From: an uncultured Clostridia bacterium
GTDB lineage: Bacteria > Bacillota > Clostridia > TANB77 > CAG-508
NCBI GenBank assembly: GCA_944388665.1
Contig: CALXJQ010000003.1
Location: 1 to 47,095 of the forward strand
DNA length: 47,095 nucleotides
Reading direction: 5' to 3'
Made by a program: the position numbers and the translations under genes. Positions 16,378 to 24,793 of this stretch are shown piece after piece (the stretch's first letter is position 1; every line of letters begins with the position of its first letter). Under the pieces are notes generated by a model, which was not told the origin of the DNA, did not search any database, and saw only the letters and a program-made list of their open reading frames with translations.

Positions 16378-17664
16378 TTAACTTTTTACAACTGACAAAA
16401 TTGTTTTGCTTTCATCAAAAACTTCTTTTAAAATTTGTTCCAAATATTGAACTGTTATTCCATCAATTTCCTCCAAATAATCAAAACTATTAATTCCTTT
16501 AAAGTAATCTGCTAAAAACATTCTTGCTATATTAGAAACATCATTATATTCCCTAACATATCCGCCATAAATCATTTTTTTCATTCTTTCGAAGTCATCT
16601 GCATTTATTCCTTCTTTTTTAAATTTATTTACTTCATCTTCAAATTTTTGAAAGACAGCATCTGGGTCTGATGATTGCCCCGCTACAAGCACGTGGGCAT
16701 ATATTTTTGTAAATTCATAGTCTATGCTTGGTTGTCCAAATATTAGTTCATTATCATACAATTCTTTATACAACCTTGAACTTCTTCCAATTAACAAATT
16801 TAATAAAATTTCTATAGCTATATGCCTTTTTACAATTTCATTTTTATTTACTAAAGCACTTGCAAACTCGGTATCTTTTATTGCAATAGTATATAATGGC
16901 TGGCTAACTTCTAGCTTTTGTTCTACTCTTTTTTGCACTATCGTTTTTGGCTCATCTGGATATATTCTTTTTATCTCTCCCATAGCTTTTTTATCTATTA
17001 ATCTTTTTTTAACTTCATTCAAAATATCATTAGGCTCAAAATCACCGCATAATACTAATACCATATTTGATGGATTATAGAACGTATTATAGCATTTATA
17101 TAAAATTTCTTTATTTATATGACTTATGCTTTCAATTGTACCCACAATATCTATTTTTACTGGACTATTGTGATACATTGCATTCATTGCATTTAAATAA
17201 ACTCGCCAATCTGGATAATCATCATACATCATTATTTCTTGACCAATTATTCCCTTTTCTTTTTCCACATTTTCGTCCGTAAAATATGGGTGCTGAACAT
17301 AGTCCATCAATTCATCCATTGCAGGATAAAAATTGTCTGTGCATTCAAATAGATAAGCAGTATGATCATTTGTCGTATATGCATTTGCATCTACCCCCAA
17401 TGCCGTTAAGACATCCAAACTGTTTGTTCCATTTTCTTGTTCAAATAATTTATGTTCCAAAAAATGAGCCACTCCATTTGGCACTTTTGTCTCTTTATCA
17501 TCTCCCGGAGCTATAAATACGCTCTCATTAGAGCCATAATTTGTTCCCCAAATCATATACTTTTTCTCTACTCCAGGCTTTGGAATTATTAGCACAGTCA
17601 ATCCATTTTCCAATTTCTCCATATATACTTTTTCTTTAACTTTTAAATTTTCTATAACTTGCAT
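16378..17664 (-). CDS. yfmH: M16 zinc peptidase, YfmH-like
   Basis: M16B peptidase-family protein. The 428-residue product keeps the inverted zinc motif HFLEH (His67, Glu70, His71) and a downstream Glu in GQEIMMYDD (about 143), so it looks catalytically competent. It directly follows a second M16 protein lacking that motif; such active/inactive pairs form heterodimers in this family, and the B. subtilis pair YfmH/YfmF is annotated as associated with EF-P aminopentanol modification. No efp gene is in the window. ATG at 17664 has AAAGGA upstream. Likely co-transcribed with yfmF (52-bp gap). Confidence 0.85.
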   Translation of the reverse strand: MQVIENLKVKEKVYMEKLENGLTVLIIPKPGVEKKYMIWGTNYGSNESVFIAPGDDKETKVPNGVAHFLEHKLFEQENGTNSLDVLTALGVDANAYTTNDHTAYLFECTDNFYPAMDELMDYVQHPYFTDENVEKEKGIIGQEIMMYDDYPDWRVYLNAMNAMYHNSPVKIDIVGTIESISHINKEILYKCYNTFYNPSNMVLVLCGDFEPNDILNEVKKRLIDKKAMGEIKRIYPDEPKTIVQKRVEQKLEVSQPLYTIAIKDTEFASALVNKNEIVKRHIAIEILLNLLIGRSSRLYKELYDNELIFGQPSIDYEFTKIYAHVLVAGQSSDPDAVFQKFEDEVNKFKKEGINADDFERMKKMIYGGYVREYNDVSNIARMFLADYFKGINSFDYLEEIDGITVQYLEQILKEVFDESKTILSVVKS

Positions 17665-17716
17665 ATTTTTTTCCTTTCTTTATTTAATTTTAGGCATTTA
17701 GGGTTTGCCTATAAAC

Positions 17717-18988
17717 CTAATCTTTTAAGAAATATACCGTATTTATAGCAATTCTATTTGCAATATCCATAATGTCTTGCTTATTTACACTTTGAACCTT
17801 TTTCATATAATCCTCTAAAGATACTTCCTCTGCTGCCAACTCTTGTCCAAAATAGTAAGTAAGTTCCGTATCTTGCTCATCATCAATTGCTTTTATTGAT
17901 GCAATTATACCTGTTTTGGCATCTTCTATATCTTTTTCTGTAAAGTTTCCATCTTTCATATCATCTATTTGCTTTCTTATCAATTCTAATGCTTTTCCAT
18001 AATTTTTTATTTCTATTCCACAATTTACAAAAATATTGCTTTTATATCTCAAATATCTTGAGCCAGCCACATACGCCAAATGTGCTTTTTCTCTGACATT
18101 TTGGAACATTTTAGAATTTGCACTTCCACCTAAAATGCTATTATATAGCAAAGCTGCATAGCGCTTCTCTGGCTTATCCATATTTATATCTAGCCCTATA
18201 ACTAGTTTACCTTGTGTTACTTCCATTGATTCTTGCACAACATTTTCTTTTTCTGGCAAATTTTTATTTAAAGGATTAGGAATGTTATAATTTGCATTTC
18301 TTTCAACCAATTTTTCAATATTATTATTCTTTTTTATTACATCTGATAGTGTAGTTTGAATGTCACCTGAAACGAATATATCTATTTTGCAAGTACTAAT
18401 AAGTTCTTTATAATATTCGTACAAGTTTTTTTCGTCTAACTGTTTTAAATCTTCTACATATCCCAATCTGAACAATCCAAATGGTTCATCTTTATACATC
18501 TCTTCTATGCAACGCTCCAAGCTATAAGTTGCTTTATTGTCAATTTTTGCCTCAATGCGTTGTTTAATATTATTTTTTTCTTGCTCTACATATTCCTTTT
18601 TAAATGCATTGTTTTCAGTATATGGATTAAAAACAATGTCAAATAAACTTTCCAAAGCAATTTTCAAAATTTCCGTATTTTCATTGTTTACAAAGTTATC
18701 ATTTATTGTTTCTATATAAAATTTTATAACTTGATTGTCTCCAGTTTTATCAATTCCACAATCAAAACTTGCTCCATACAATTCTTCCATTTTTTTGCTA
18801 ATCTCTTCTTGAGAAGGCATCGTTTTACTTCCTCTTCTTAGCAATGCTGAAATAACAGCATTTTTAGTTACATCTTCCCTAGTAAGTTTTGTAGTTAAAA
18901 ATACAGCCATCAAATTTGTTTTAAATTTATTCGTACTAATTGTATGAAGTTTTATTCCTTTTTTTAATTCAGTTTCATTATATTGCAT
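17717..18988 (-). CDS. yfmF: M16-family protein without zinc motif, YfmF-like
   Basis: Partner of the downstream yfmH-like gene. The 423-residue product has the M16 fold signatures (SALLRRGSKTMPSQEEISKK near 48-67, LYGASFDCGIDKTGD, FQNVREKAHLAYVAGS near 300) but no HxxEH, as in YfmF. The R/Y-type substrate-binding strand region is retained. ATG at 18988 follows GGAGG. A TTGAAA/TAAAAT promoter starts the two-gene unit. The exact molecular role is inherited from the family name and should be treated as provisional. Confidence 0.85.
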   Translation of the reverse strand: MQYNETELKKGIKLHTISTNKFKTNLMAVFLTTKLTREDVTKNAVISALLRRGSKTMPSQEEISKKMEELYGASFDCGIDKTGDNQVIKFYIETINDNFVNNENTEILKIALESLFDIVFNPYTENNAFKKEYVEQEKNNIKQRIEAKIDNKATYSLERCIEEMYKDEPFGLFRLGYVEDLKQLDEKNLYEYYKELISTCKIDIFVSGDIQTTLSDVIKKNNNIEKLVERNANYNIPNPLNKNLPEKENVVQESMEVTQGKLVIGLDINMDKPEKRYAALLYNSILGGSANSKMFQNVREKAHLAYVAGSRYLRYKSNIFVNCGIEIKNYGKALELIRKQIDDMKDGNFTEKDIEDAKTGIIASIKAIDDEQDTELTYYFGQELAAEEVSLEDYMKKVQSVNKQDIMDIANRIAINTVYFLKD

Positions 18989-19039
18989 AAGTATATTCCT
19001 CCTTCTTCATTATTATACTTATTTTTCTAGTTATTATTC

Positions 19040-19068
19040 ATTTTATCCTTACTGTAGCATATTTTCAA
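19040..19068 (-). promoter_or_regulatory. Promoter of yfmF-yfmH
   Basis: Minus-strand TTGAAA (19068-19063), 17-bp spacer, TAAAAT (19045-19040). Confidence 0.7.
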
Positions 19069-19083
19069 GACATTTTTTCTATT

Positions 19084-19138
19084 TTAAAAAATAAAAAGAG
19101 AACCTTAGGTTATACAAAAACTATACCTCAACAGTTCC
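19084..19138 (-). terminator. Terminator of rpsU
   Basis: Stem pairing GGGAAC/GTTCTC and GGTATAG/GTATAACC segments on the minus strand, followed by TTTTTATTTTTT. Ends just before the yfmF promoter. Confidence 0.8.
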
Positions 19139-19150
19139 CTTGCATCATAA

Positions 19151-19321
19151 TTAATATTTTCTTTTTCTTGCTGCCTCTGACTTCTTTTTCCTTCTTACAC
19201 TAGGTTTTTCATAATGCTCTCTTTTGCGTACTTCTTGAAGTACCCCATTCCTAGCGCATTGCCTTTTAAATCTTTTCAAAGCATCTTCTATATTTCCATT
19301 ATTAACTTTTATTTCTGACAT
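19151..19321 (-). CDS. rpsU: Ribosomal protein S21
   Basis: Small basic ribosomal protein involved in translation initiation. The 56-residue product reads [20 protein letters not shown] at the start, then [20 protein letters not shown] and a Lys/Arg-rich tail ending ARKRKY, matching S21 throughout. Too short for most ORF screens. ATG at 19321 has AAGGAGGGG upstream. It is a single-gene unit with a consensus promoter and its own terminator. Upstream, before the promoter, lies a REP-like pair. Confidence 0.97.
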   Translation of the reverse strand: MSEIKVNNGNIEDALKRFKRQCARNGVLQEVRKREHYEKPSVRRKKKSEAARKRKY

Positions 19322-19389
19322 TTATACTTTCCCCTCCTTCCGGTCCATACGAAATCTGTATGTGGGATAACCCTTTTAACGATATTTTC

Positions 19390-19418
19390 ATTATACATTA
19401 AAGGTTATAACTTGTCAA
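19390..19418 (-). promoter_or_regulatory. rpsU promoter (full consensus)
   Basis: Minus-strand TTGACA (19418-19413), exactly 17 bp, TATAAT (19395-19390). About 70 bp upstream of rpsU and 20 bp from the REP-like pair. Confidence 0.9.
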
Positions 19419-19439
19419 TAGCTAAAACTTATAATTTTT

Positions 19440-19500
19440 TGAACTTTGGGGACGTTCCTTAAAGTTCAAGGTGTTTTTTTCCTCCGTCCCCAAAAACATC
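19440..19500. repeat. REP-like pair, types 1 and 2 in inverted orientation
   Basis: Type 1 unit at 19440-19468 (stems TGAACTTT/AAAGTTCA, core GGGGACGTTCCTT) followed two bases later by a type 2 unit at 19470-19500 (TGTTTTT, core CCTCCGTCCCC, AAAAACATC). The GGGGACG cores face each other. The pair sits between nrdG and the rpsU promoter. Confidence 0.9.
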
Positions 19501-19515
19501 TCTCGTGGCAATTTT

Positions 19516-20037
19516 TTATAGTTCGTACATAACTACCTTATGTTCTTTTAATGATTTTTGAACGTCAATTATCCTTTGATTGCTTGAGCCTCTAAATCTA
19601 AGTTTTATGTCTTTTTTGTCCTCTTCAAATTTTCCATCGACCATCACATCTATGTATGACAATAGCTCTGGCGTTTCTTTCCATTCGTTGTACATTTTCC
19701 CCATTACATCCTTGTCAAATTCATAACCTGTATAGCACCATATATTTTTGTCTGGAAATTTTTCTTTTACTTTTTTTACTAATGGCAATATGCCTTGTTG
19801 ATTTACATGCTCTAGTGGTTCACCACCAAGTAATGTTAATCCTGCAACATAAGGGTGGTCTAGTTCGTTCATAATCCTTTCTTCTTCTTTTTCTGTAAAT
19901 TTATTTCCATAGTTAAAGTCCCACGCTTCGCTATTAAAGCAATCTTTGCAATGGTGATGGCATCCACTTACAAATAATGAAACTCTAACTCCTAGTCCAT
20001 TTGCTACATCTGCTTTTTTTATGTCTGCATAGTTCAT
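19516..20037 (-). CDS. nrdG: Anaerobic ribonucleotide reductase activating protein
   Basis: Radical-SAM enzyme that installs the glycyl radical on class III ribonucleotide reductase NrdD. The 173-residue product has the CxxxCxxC cluster motif (CHHHCKDC, Cys26/30/33 from the chosen start), LLGGEPL for SAM contact, and typical length. The frame opens at a GTG (20046) that lies 2 nt from AAGGAAT; the ATG at 20037 is better spaced and used. NrdD, usually the neighbour, is not in the window. Supports an anaerobic lifestyle. Confidence 0.95.
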   Translation of the reverse strand: MNYADIKKADVANGLGVRVSLFVSGCHHHCKDCFNSEAWDFNYGNKFTEKEEERIMNELDHPYVAGLTLLGGEPLEHVNQQGILPLVKKVKEKFPDKNIWCYTGYEFDKDVMGKMYNEWKETPELLSYIDVMVDGKFEEDKKDIKLRFRGSSNQRIIDVQKSLKEHKVVMYEL

Positions 20038-20116
20038 TTGTATCACATTCCTTATTTATTATATAATATTTAGGTTTTTTTATATGGGATTTACCTATAA
20101 ACCTTTTATTTTTGCT

Positions 20117-20392
20117 CTATTTTAAAAATAAGAAGTTTTTCATAAATTCATGTGTAAATGGGACAAACCACAATATAGCACCTATAGCCAACATACAAAT
20201 AATTGTAAGAATTACAGCAATTATATCTTTTTTGTCTATTTTTTTCTTTTTGTCTAGCCTTGGCCTATCTGCTATAAGCCTTTTTGTTAATTCGATTATA
20301 CTACCTAAAGTTCCTACTTTAGTTTTTTTAGTTTTTTTAGTTTTTGTGGTTTTATTTTCTTTTTCCTGATTATAATTATTATAATTTTCCAT
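20117..20392 (-). CDS. Small Lys-rich single-span membrane protein
   Basis: Function unknown. 91 residues: an Asn/Lys-rich N-terminus with KTKKTKKTK repeats, a basic stretch RLDKKKKIDKKD, then one hydrophobic segment (about residues 57-79, IIAVILTIICMLAIGAILWF) and a short tail. Topology would be N-in by the positive-inside rule. ATG at 20392 has GGAG upstream and a good promoter. SecE was considered because of size and the single span, but the SecE pattern around the membrane segment is not convincing. Stands alone between nrdG and ftsH. Confidence 0.7.
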   Translation of the reverse strand: MENYNNYNQEKENKTTKTKKTKKTKVGTLGSIIELTKRLIADRPRLDKKKKIDKKDIIAVILTIICMLAIGAILWFVPFTHEFMKNFLFLK

Positions 20393-20439
20393 TATTTTTC
20401 TCCATTTACTTTACATTTTTTCTTTTTAGTAACAAGGCT

Positions 20440-20468
20440 ATTCTATATCAAAAGTAGAAAAATTTCAA
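20440..20468 (-). promoter_or_regulatory. Promoter of the small membrane protein gene
   Basis: Minus-strand TTGAAA (20468-20463), 17-bp spacer, TAGAAT (20445-20440). Confidence 0.65.
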
Positions 20469-20510
20469 TAGATTTTTATATTATTCATAATTACTATTTA
20501 CAGCTTATAA

Positions 20511-20549
20511 ATAATAAAAATCCCGAGAGAAATTATTTTCCCCCGGATT
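20511..20549 (-). terminator. ftsH terminator
   Basis: Minus-strand AATCC-GGGGGAAA stem pairing with TTTCTCTC-GGATT (one bulged G, two G.U pairs), followed by TTTTTATTATT. 13 bp after the ftsH stop. Confidence 0.88.
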
Positions 20550-20561
20550 TATTGAATAAAT

Positions 20562-22373
20562 TTAATTCTCATTGAAAATTGCTTCAAATTCATCTGCCTC
20601 AATTTTTTCTTTCTCCAAAAGAACTCCTGCAACAGCATGTAGTTTATCTATATGCTCTGATAATATCTGCTTTGCTCTATTGTATCCTTTGTCTACAATT
20701 GCTTTTGTTTCTTCATCAATTATAGCTGCAGTTTCTTCTGAATATTCCTGAGCCTGTGCAAAGTCTCTACCTAAAAATACTTCTTCTTGATTCGTTCCAA
20801 GTGTTATTGTTCCAATTCTATCACTCATTCCATATTTTGTAACCATGCTTCTAGCAATTTTAGTTGCTCTCTCTATGTCATTACTTGCGCCTGTAGAAAC
20901 ATCGTGTAATACTAAACTTTCAGCAACTCTACCGCCAAGAAGTGAAACTATATTTTCTTCCATTTCAGTTTTTGACATAAATGACTTATCTTCAGTTGGC
21001 CTATACATTGTATATCCTCCTGCCATGCCTCTAGGCACTATAGATATTTGATGTACCGGATCTTGTGTTGTTAAGAAATGACTTACTACTGCGTGACCAG
21101 CTTCGTGATATGCAACAAGCTTGTTTTCTTTTTCACTTCTTACTTTTGTCTTCTTTTCTGGTCCCATAGTTACTTTTACCATAGCTTCTTCGATTTCTTG
21201 CATTGTAATTTCCCTTGTATTTTTCCTTGCAGCTAAAAGAGCAGCTTCATTTAATACATTTTCCAAATCAGCTCCAGAAAATCCTGACGTATTTTTAGCT
21301 ATTACTTTCAAATCAACATCATCTGCTAATATTTTCTTTTTAGCATGTACTTCTAGTATTTGCTCTCTTGCCTTTACATCTGGCATTCCTATTACAATTT
21401 GTCTATCAAACCTACCAGCTCTTAATAATGCTTTGTCTAAAACATCAGGCCTATTTGTTGCAGCAAGCACAATAACCCCTTCATTTTCAGCAAATCCATC
21501 CATTTCAACTAGCAATTGGTTCAAAGTTTGCTCTCTTTCATCATGGCCTCCACCTAAGCCTGCGCCTCTTTGACGTCCTACTGCATCAATTTCATCTATA
21601 AATATAATACATGGTGCATTCTTTTTAGCTTGGTCAAACAAATCTCTAACACGTGAAGCACCCACACCAACGAACATTTCTACAAAGTCAGATCCACTTA
21701 TTATAAAAAATGGTACTCCCGCTTCTCCAGCAACAGCTTTTGCCAATAAAGTTTTACCTGTACCTGGTTGACCAACTAGCAAAACGCCCTTTGGAATTCT
21801 TGCTCCCATATCTGTATATTTCTTTGGATTTTTCAAGAAATCTACAATTTCTTCTAATTCTTCTTTTTCTTCATCAACGCCAGCGACATCATCAAATGTT
21901 ATCTTATTTTTCTCAGCAGGTGTCATCATTCTTGCCTTGCTTTTACCAAAAGACATTGTCTTGTTACCAGCATTTCCACCGCTAGCGCCACCCATCATTA
22001 AGAACCAGAAAATAAAGAATATTAACAATAGTCCAAATGGTGTAAGAAGTGTAAGCACTGTTACAAATATTGACTGTGATCTTTCTTCAAGTGTAAATGC
22101 GCCATCTTTTATAAATTCTTCGCAATAACTCATAAAGCTTCCCATATCTGGTATATTTACCTCTTTTGTTATTCTATCATCTTTTAATTGTACTTCTGCT
22201 GATGTGCCATCTGCATTAATCTCTACAGACTCAACCTTGCCCTCATTTATATTAGTAATTAATTCTGAATATTTTAATTTTGAGTCGCTATTTTCTACAA
22301 TTGATGACAATACTACTAAAAATATTACAGCTATTATTAGCCACATCGCTAAAGTTTTAATTCCATTTTTCAA
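20562..22373 (-). CDS. ftsH: ATP-dependent zinc metalloprotease FtsH
   Basis: Membrane-anchored AAA+ protease that degrades misfolded membrane and regulatory proteins. The 603-residue product has two membrane segments (about 8-25 and 104-127) around a small extracytoplasmic domain, Walker A GQPGTGKT (201-208, Gln where many have Pro), Walker B IIFIDEID (256-263), the second region of homology [18 protein letters not shown], and HEAGH (423-427) with the third zinc ligand Asp499. Start is TTG at 22373 with GGAGGAG 8 nt upstream. It follows tilS as in the Firmicutes tilS-hpt-ftsH cluster; hpt is absent here. Confidence 0.97.
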   Translation of the reverse strand: MKNGIKTLAMWLIIAVIFLVVLSSIVENSDSKLKYSELITNINEGKVESVEINADGTSAEVQLKDDRITKEVNIPDMGSFMSYCEEFIKDGAFTLEERSQSIFVTVLTLLTPFGLLLIFFIFWFLMMGGASGGNAGNKTMSFGKSKARMMTPAEKNKITFDDVAGVDEEKEELEEIVDFLKNPKKYTDMGARIPKGVLLVGQPGTGKTLLAKAVAGEAGVPFFIISGSDFVEMFVGVGASRVRDLFDQAKKNAPCIIFIDEIDAVGRQRGAGLGGGHDEREQTLNQLLVEMDGFAENEGVIVLAATNRPDVLDKALLRAGRFDRQIVIGMPDVKAREQILEVHAKKKILADDVDLKVIAKNTSGFSGADLENVLNEAALLAARKNTREITMQEIEEAMVKVTMGPEKKTKVRSEKENKLVAYHEAGHAVVSHFLTTQDPVHQISIVPRGMAGGYTMYRPTEDKSFMSKTEMEENIVSLLGGRVAESLVLHDVSTGASNDIERATKIARSMVTKYGMSDRIGTITLGTNQEEVFLGRDFAQAQEYSEETAAIIDEETKAIVDKGYNRAKQILSEHIDKLHAVAGVLLEKEKIEADEFEAIFNEN

Positions 22374-22478
22374 GATAATTCCTCCTCCAAGTTTTGTTAT
22401 TACATAGATTTCTATTTCTCGCCTATATCTTTTTGATATTCGCCGACTTTCAAAATTCTATATCAAATTCATATAGAT

Positions 22479-22507
22479 TTTATAACACATTCATTTTTCT
22501 TTTTCAA
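22479..22507 (-). promoter_or_regulatory. ftsH promoter
   Basis: Minus-strand TTGAAA (22507-22502), 17-bp spacer, TATAAA (22484-22479), in the 194-bp tilS-ftsH spacer. Leader of about 100 nt. Confidence 0.7.
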
Positions 22508-22567
22508 TACCTTTTTATATTAATTTTTCTTTACAAATAAGGCACTTGCAAGAAATTTATTACGGAT

Positions 22568-23704
22568 TTACAGCATTGAGGTAAAAAAAATTTTTTTGTC
22601 CTTTACCAAAATTTTTATATTTTTATTTGGAGTCAAATACTTATTTCCAATATTATTTTTACATAACCTTATAATATCCTCCACATTTATTAGACCAATT
22701 GAGTCACTACTACCAATTATATTTGTTATAGTATATAATATAATCCTTGATTTTATTACATTTTTTTGAAGATTAAATTCTTTTAAGTCTAATACAATTT
22801 CTTTTATTTTTTCATCATTTATAGGATCCTTAATTACCCTCAAAAGCATATTTCCGTAGGCTTCTCTCACTTGTTCATCAATATAATTTTGCTCATCACT
22901 AGCCAACTTCGAAAGCCTATCAAAAGTATCAATAATATTTGGGTTAAACTCTTTTTTAATATATGGAATAACTATATTTCGTATCTTATTTCTAGTATAC
23001 TCATTCTCAAAATTAGTTTTATCAATCCTTGGGTTCAAACCATGCTCTTCACAATATCTCTCAATCTCCTGCCTATCACATTCAATCAAAGGCCTAATAT
23101 ATTTGCCTCTCTTAGGTTCAATACCTATCAATCCATTAACTCCACAACCTCTAAACAAATGCATAATTATCGTTTCAACCTTATCATTCTTATTATGTGC
23201 AATAGCAATCTTATTCGCGCCAGTCTCCTTCAAAACCTCATCAAAAAATTCATATCTTGCTTTTCTTCCTGCTTCTTCCACTCCTATCTTCTTATTATTA
23301 GCCAAACTCATCACATCTATGCTTTTCGCATAAAACTTTATGCCATTTTTCTCGCAATACTCCTTAACATACTGCTCATCATCCTTTGCTTCTTCCCTAA
23401 TAAGGTGATTTACGTGAGCCACCACCAAAAAATTTGCCAAGAGGGACGTAGCGTTTTGGCAATTTTTTGCCACTGGGGACGTACCTTTTTGGCAATTTTT
23501 TGCCATTTTGCTACGTCCCTCTTGGCAATTTGTGAAAATAAAATTGTTTTCTTTTTGAAGCTTTAATAAAATGTCCAGCATGCACATTGAATCTGGACCA
23601 CCTGAAACTCCAAGTACAATTTTATCTCCTGGATTTATTAAGTTAAACTTTCTAATAGTATTAGCAACTTTATCTTTTAATGTTATTTTTTGGCAATCAT
23701 GCAT
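22568..23704 (-). CDS. tilS: tRNA(Ile)-lysidine synthase with in-frame repeat insertion
   Basis: Converts C34 to lysidine in the CAU-anticodon tRNA(Ile), an essential decoding function. The 378-residue product has the PP-loop SGGPDS (34-39), then AHVNHLIREEAKDDE, AIAHNKNDKVETIIMHLFRG and IRPLIE, followed by the C-terminal TilS domains. Residues about 58-91, between the first helix and the strand FLVVAHVNH, are a foreign insertion: three 11-residue repeats (TNCQEGRSKMA, KNCQKGTSPVA, KNCQNATSLLA) encoded by three REP-like units. The frame is kept on both sides. ATG at 23704 has AAAGG 8 nt upstream; the GTG at 23713 overlaps that site. It starts 5 bp after the stop of the upstream small gene. 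Confidence 0.95.
   Translation of the reverse strand: MHDCQKITLKDKVANTIRKFNLINPGDKIVLGVSGGPDSMCMLDILLKLQKENNFIFTNCQEGRSKMAKNCQKGTSPVAKNCQNATSLLANFLVVAHVNHLIREEAKDDEQYVKEYCEKNGIKFYAKSIDVMSLANNKKIGVEEAGRKARYEFFDEVLKETGANKIAIAHNKNDKVETIIMHLFRGCGVNGLIGIEPKRGKYIRPLIECDRQEIERYCEEHGLNPRIDKTNFENEYTRNKIRNIVIPYIKKEFNPNIIDTFDRLSKLASDEQNYIDEQVREAYGNMLLRVIKDPINDEKIKEIVLDLKEFNLQKNVIKSRIILYTITNIIGSSDSIGLINVEDIIRLCKNNIGNKYLTPNKNIKILVKDKKIFFTSML
23434..23528. repeat. REP-like triplet, type 3, inside tilS
   Basis: Three 29-bp units with TTGCCA/TGGCAA stems at 23434-23462, 23467-23495 and 23500-23528; the first two read GGGACGTA on the plus strand and the third is inverted (TACGTCCC). Spacers are 4 bp of T. 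The array is inside the coding region of tilS and keeps it open. Confidence 0.93.
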
Positions 23705-23709
23705 AACTA

Positions 23710-24039
23710 TCACCCTTTCTTATCTAATTGCCTCAAAGTTTCTCTGCTTACACCTATTACACTTTCTATTTCTCTATATGAAACACCATAAGTAACTTTC
23801 AATGTATGCACTACTTCTTTTAGTTTTTCTCTGTTTCCCCTTTTTGAAGCTAAAATAGGCGAAATTCCTTGTTCATTCAATTTGTCAATAATTAAATTTC
23901 TGTTATCAGCTTTTTTATCAGTCTTCTCCTCCAAAAATGCGAATTCATTATTTTCTTCTGCATCGCACTCTTTCAAATTGGCACCTTCTATGATTCGTCC
24001 AACACTTTGGTATAATCTTGTTCTATCCGCTCCATACAT
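23710..24039 (-). CDS. Small protein with C-terminal HTH-like segment
   Basis: Function unknown. 109 residues; N-terminal part is acidic and not recognisable, residues about 66-105 (KRGNREKLKEVVHTLKVTYG, then VSYREIESVIGVSRETLRQL) look like a helix-turn-helix of the homeodomain-like/DnaA-C type. Similar tails occur at the end of REP-associated tyrosine transposases, so it could be a remnant of one, but the HUH catalytic part is absent. The ATG has no clear Shine-Dalgarno and an in-frame stop lies seven codons upstream. It ends 5 bp before tilS and shares its promoter. Regulatory protein or transposase relic cannot be distinguished here. Confidence 0.5.
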   Translation of the reverse strand: MYGADRTRLYQSVGRIIEGANLKECDAEENNEFAFLEEKTDKKADNRNLIIDKLNEQGISPILASKRGNREKLKEVVHTLKVTYGVSYREIESVIGVSRETLRQLDKKG

Positions 24040-24071
24040 TTTGGTAAAACTAGAATATTAGATGAAAAAAT

Positions 24072-24215
24072 AGGGATATATTATTGTTTCTTGCTCTTCT
24101 TGTAATTTTTCCTCATTCCTTTCTACAATTTTAATAATAACCCCTTATCATACTCTCTATTTATTTTTAATATAGCCCTTTTTAATTCATCAATATTCGC
24201 TGTTTGATATTCGCT
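24072..24215 (-). pseudogene. Possible decayed coding stretch
   Basis: On the minus strand three frames in succession give protein-like segments: YQTANIDELKKGY, then AILKINREYDKGLLLK, then IVERNEEKLQEEQETI. Together they read like one helical protein broken by two frameshifts. No family is recognised. A short direct repeat (CAGCGAATAT twice) lies at its start. Confidence 0.25.
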
Positions 24216-24298
24216 GTTGGCCAAATTTCATTACTTTACAACATTATTTCTAAACACCTTATTACTACCCCTGAATTTTCTTATCATCGTTAGTGTAC

Positions 24299-24327
24299 AT
24301 AATAATCGAAAAATTCCGTTTTGTCAA
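24299..24327 (-). promoter_or_regulatory. Promoter upstream of the HTH-like gene and tilS
   Basis: Minus-strand TTGACA (24327-24322), 17-bp spacer, TATTAT (24304-24299). It implies a leader of about 250 nt before the HTH-like gene. Confidence 0.7.
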
Positions 24328-24353
24328 TACTTTTTTAAAAGAATATCAAAAAT

Positions 24354-24415
24354 TTGCCAAGAGGGACGTAGCTTAATGGCAAAAAATTGCCAAAAAGCTA
24401 CGTCCCTGGTGGCAA
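24354..24415. repeat. REP-like inverted pair, type 3
   Basis: Units 24354-24382 (GAGGGACGTAGC core) and 24387-24415 (GCTACGTCCCT core) in opposite orientation, 4-bp spacer, stems TTGCCA/TGGCAA. The first 20 bp of the left unit are identical to the first unit of the tilS array. Confidence 0.92.
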
Positions 24416-24440
24416 ATTTTAAAATTATAAATATTAAAAT

Positions 24441-24618
24441 ATAGCTGTATTTCTATTAAATTTATGCAATGACGAATGCGATTGGAGTGGTTGTAGCCAT
24501 TCTTGATATTAAATAAATGAGGGCGCGCTTCGCGAGAGGCTCGTTTGTTTAATATTTAGAATGGCTAAACCACGCATTGAGCCGAGGAATGAATAAATTT
24601 AATAGAAATATCAGCTAT
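24441..24618 (+). ncRNA. 178-bp long hairpin element
   Basis: Outer arms ATAGCTG...TTTCTATTAAATTTAT (24441-24465) match the complement of 24594-24618 with one extra base; further in, GTGGTT-TAGCCATTCT and ATATTAAA blocks pair with their counterparts; the apex is CGCG-CTT-CGCG (24524-24534). Arms differ in several places; near the apex the changes give G.U pairs only on the plus strand (AAATAAATGAG with CTCGTTTGTTT). This could be a structured RNA or a MITE-like palindromic insertion. GC is higher at the tip than in the surroundings. No promoter or family is recognised. Confidence 0.5.
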
Positions 24619-24642
24619 TATTATAGTAGTAATAGATAAAAA

Positions 24643-24709
24643 TTTTGCCATCAAGGGCGTTCATCTTGGGCAAAGCCTTGACAAAAATGAGATGTCTCTG
24701 CTGGCAAAA
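24643..24709. repeat. Degenerate REP-like type 3 pair
   Basis: TTTTGCCA (24643-24650) and TGGCAAAA (24702-24709) enclose a diverged GGGCGTT core and internal partial matches. Reads as an old, mutated type 3 pair. Confidence 0.55.
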
Positions 24710-24717
24710 TTTAAAAA

Positions 24718-24793
24718 TGAACTTTAAGGAACGTCCCCAAAGTTCACGAAGAATGTTTTTGAGATGTTTTTTTCCTCCGTCCCCAAAAACACC
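24718..24793. repeat. REP-like types 1 and 2 after dnaB
   Basis: Type 1 unit 24718-24746 (core AAGGAACGTCCCC) and type 2 unit 24763-24793 (core CCTCCGTCCCC), here in the same orientation, separated by 16 bp. Ten bases downstream of the dnaB stop. Confidence 0.9.

Noticed and set aside
20117-20392. SecE for the 91-residue membrane protein
   Set aside because: No nusG or rplK neighbours and the region around the membrane segment does not show the SecE pattern.
23434-24415. CRISPR-like array because of 29-bp repeats
   Set aside because: Units are palindromes with 4-bp spacers, alternate in orientation and partly lie inside tilS; no spacers of 30-40 bp and no cas genes.
24217-24444. 75-codon plus-strand frame
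   Set aside because: Its second half is translated type 3 repeat units and no ribosome binding site is seen; it opposes the tilS promoter.
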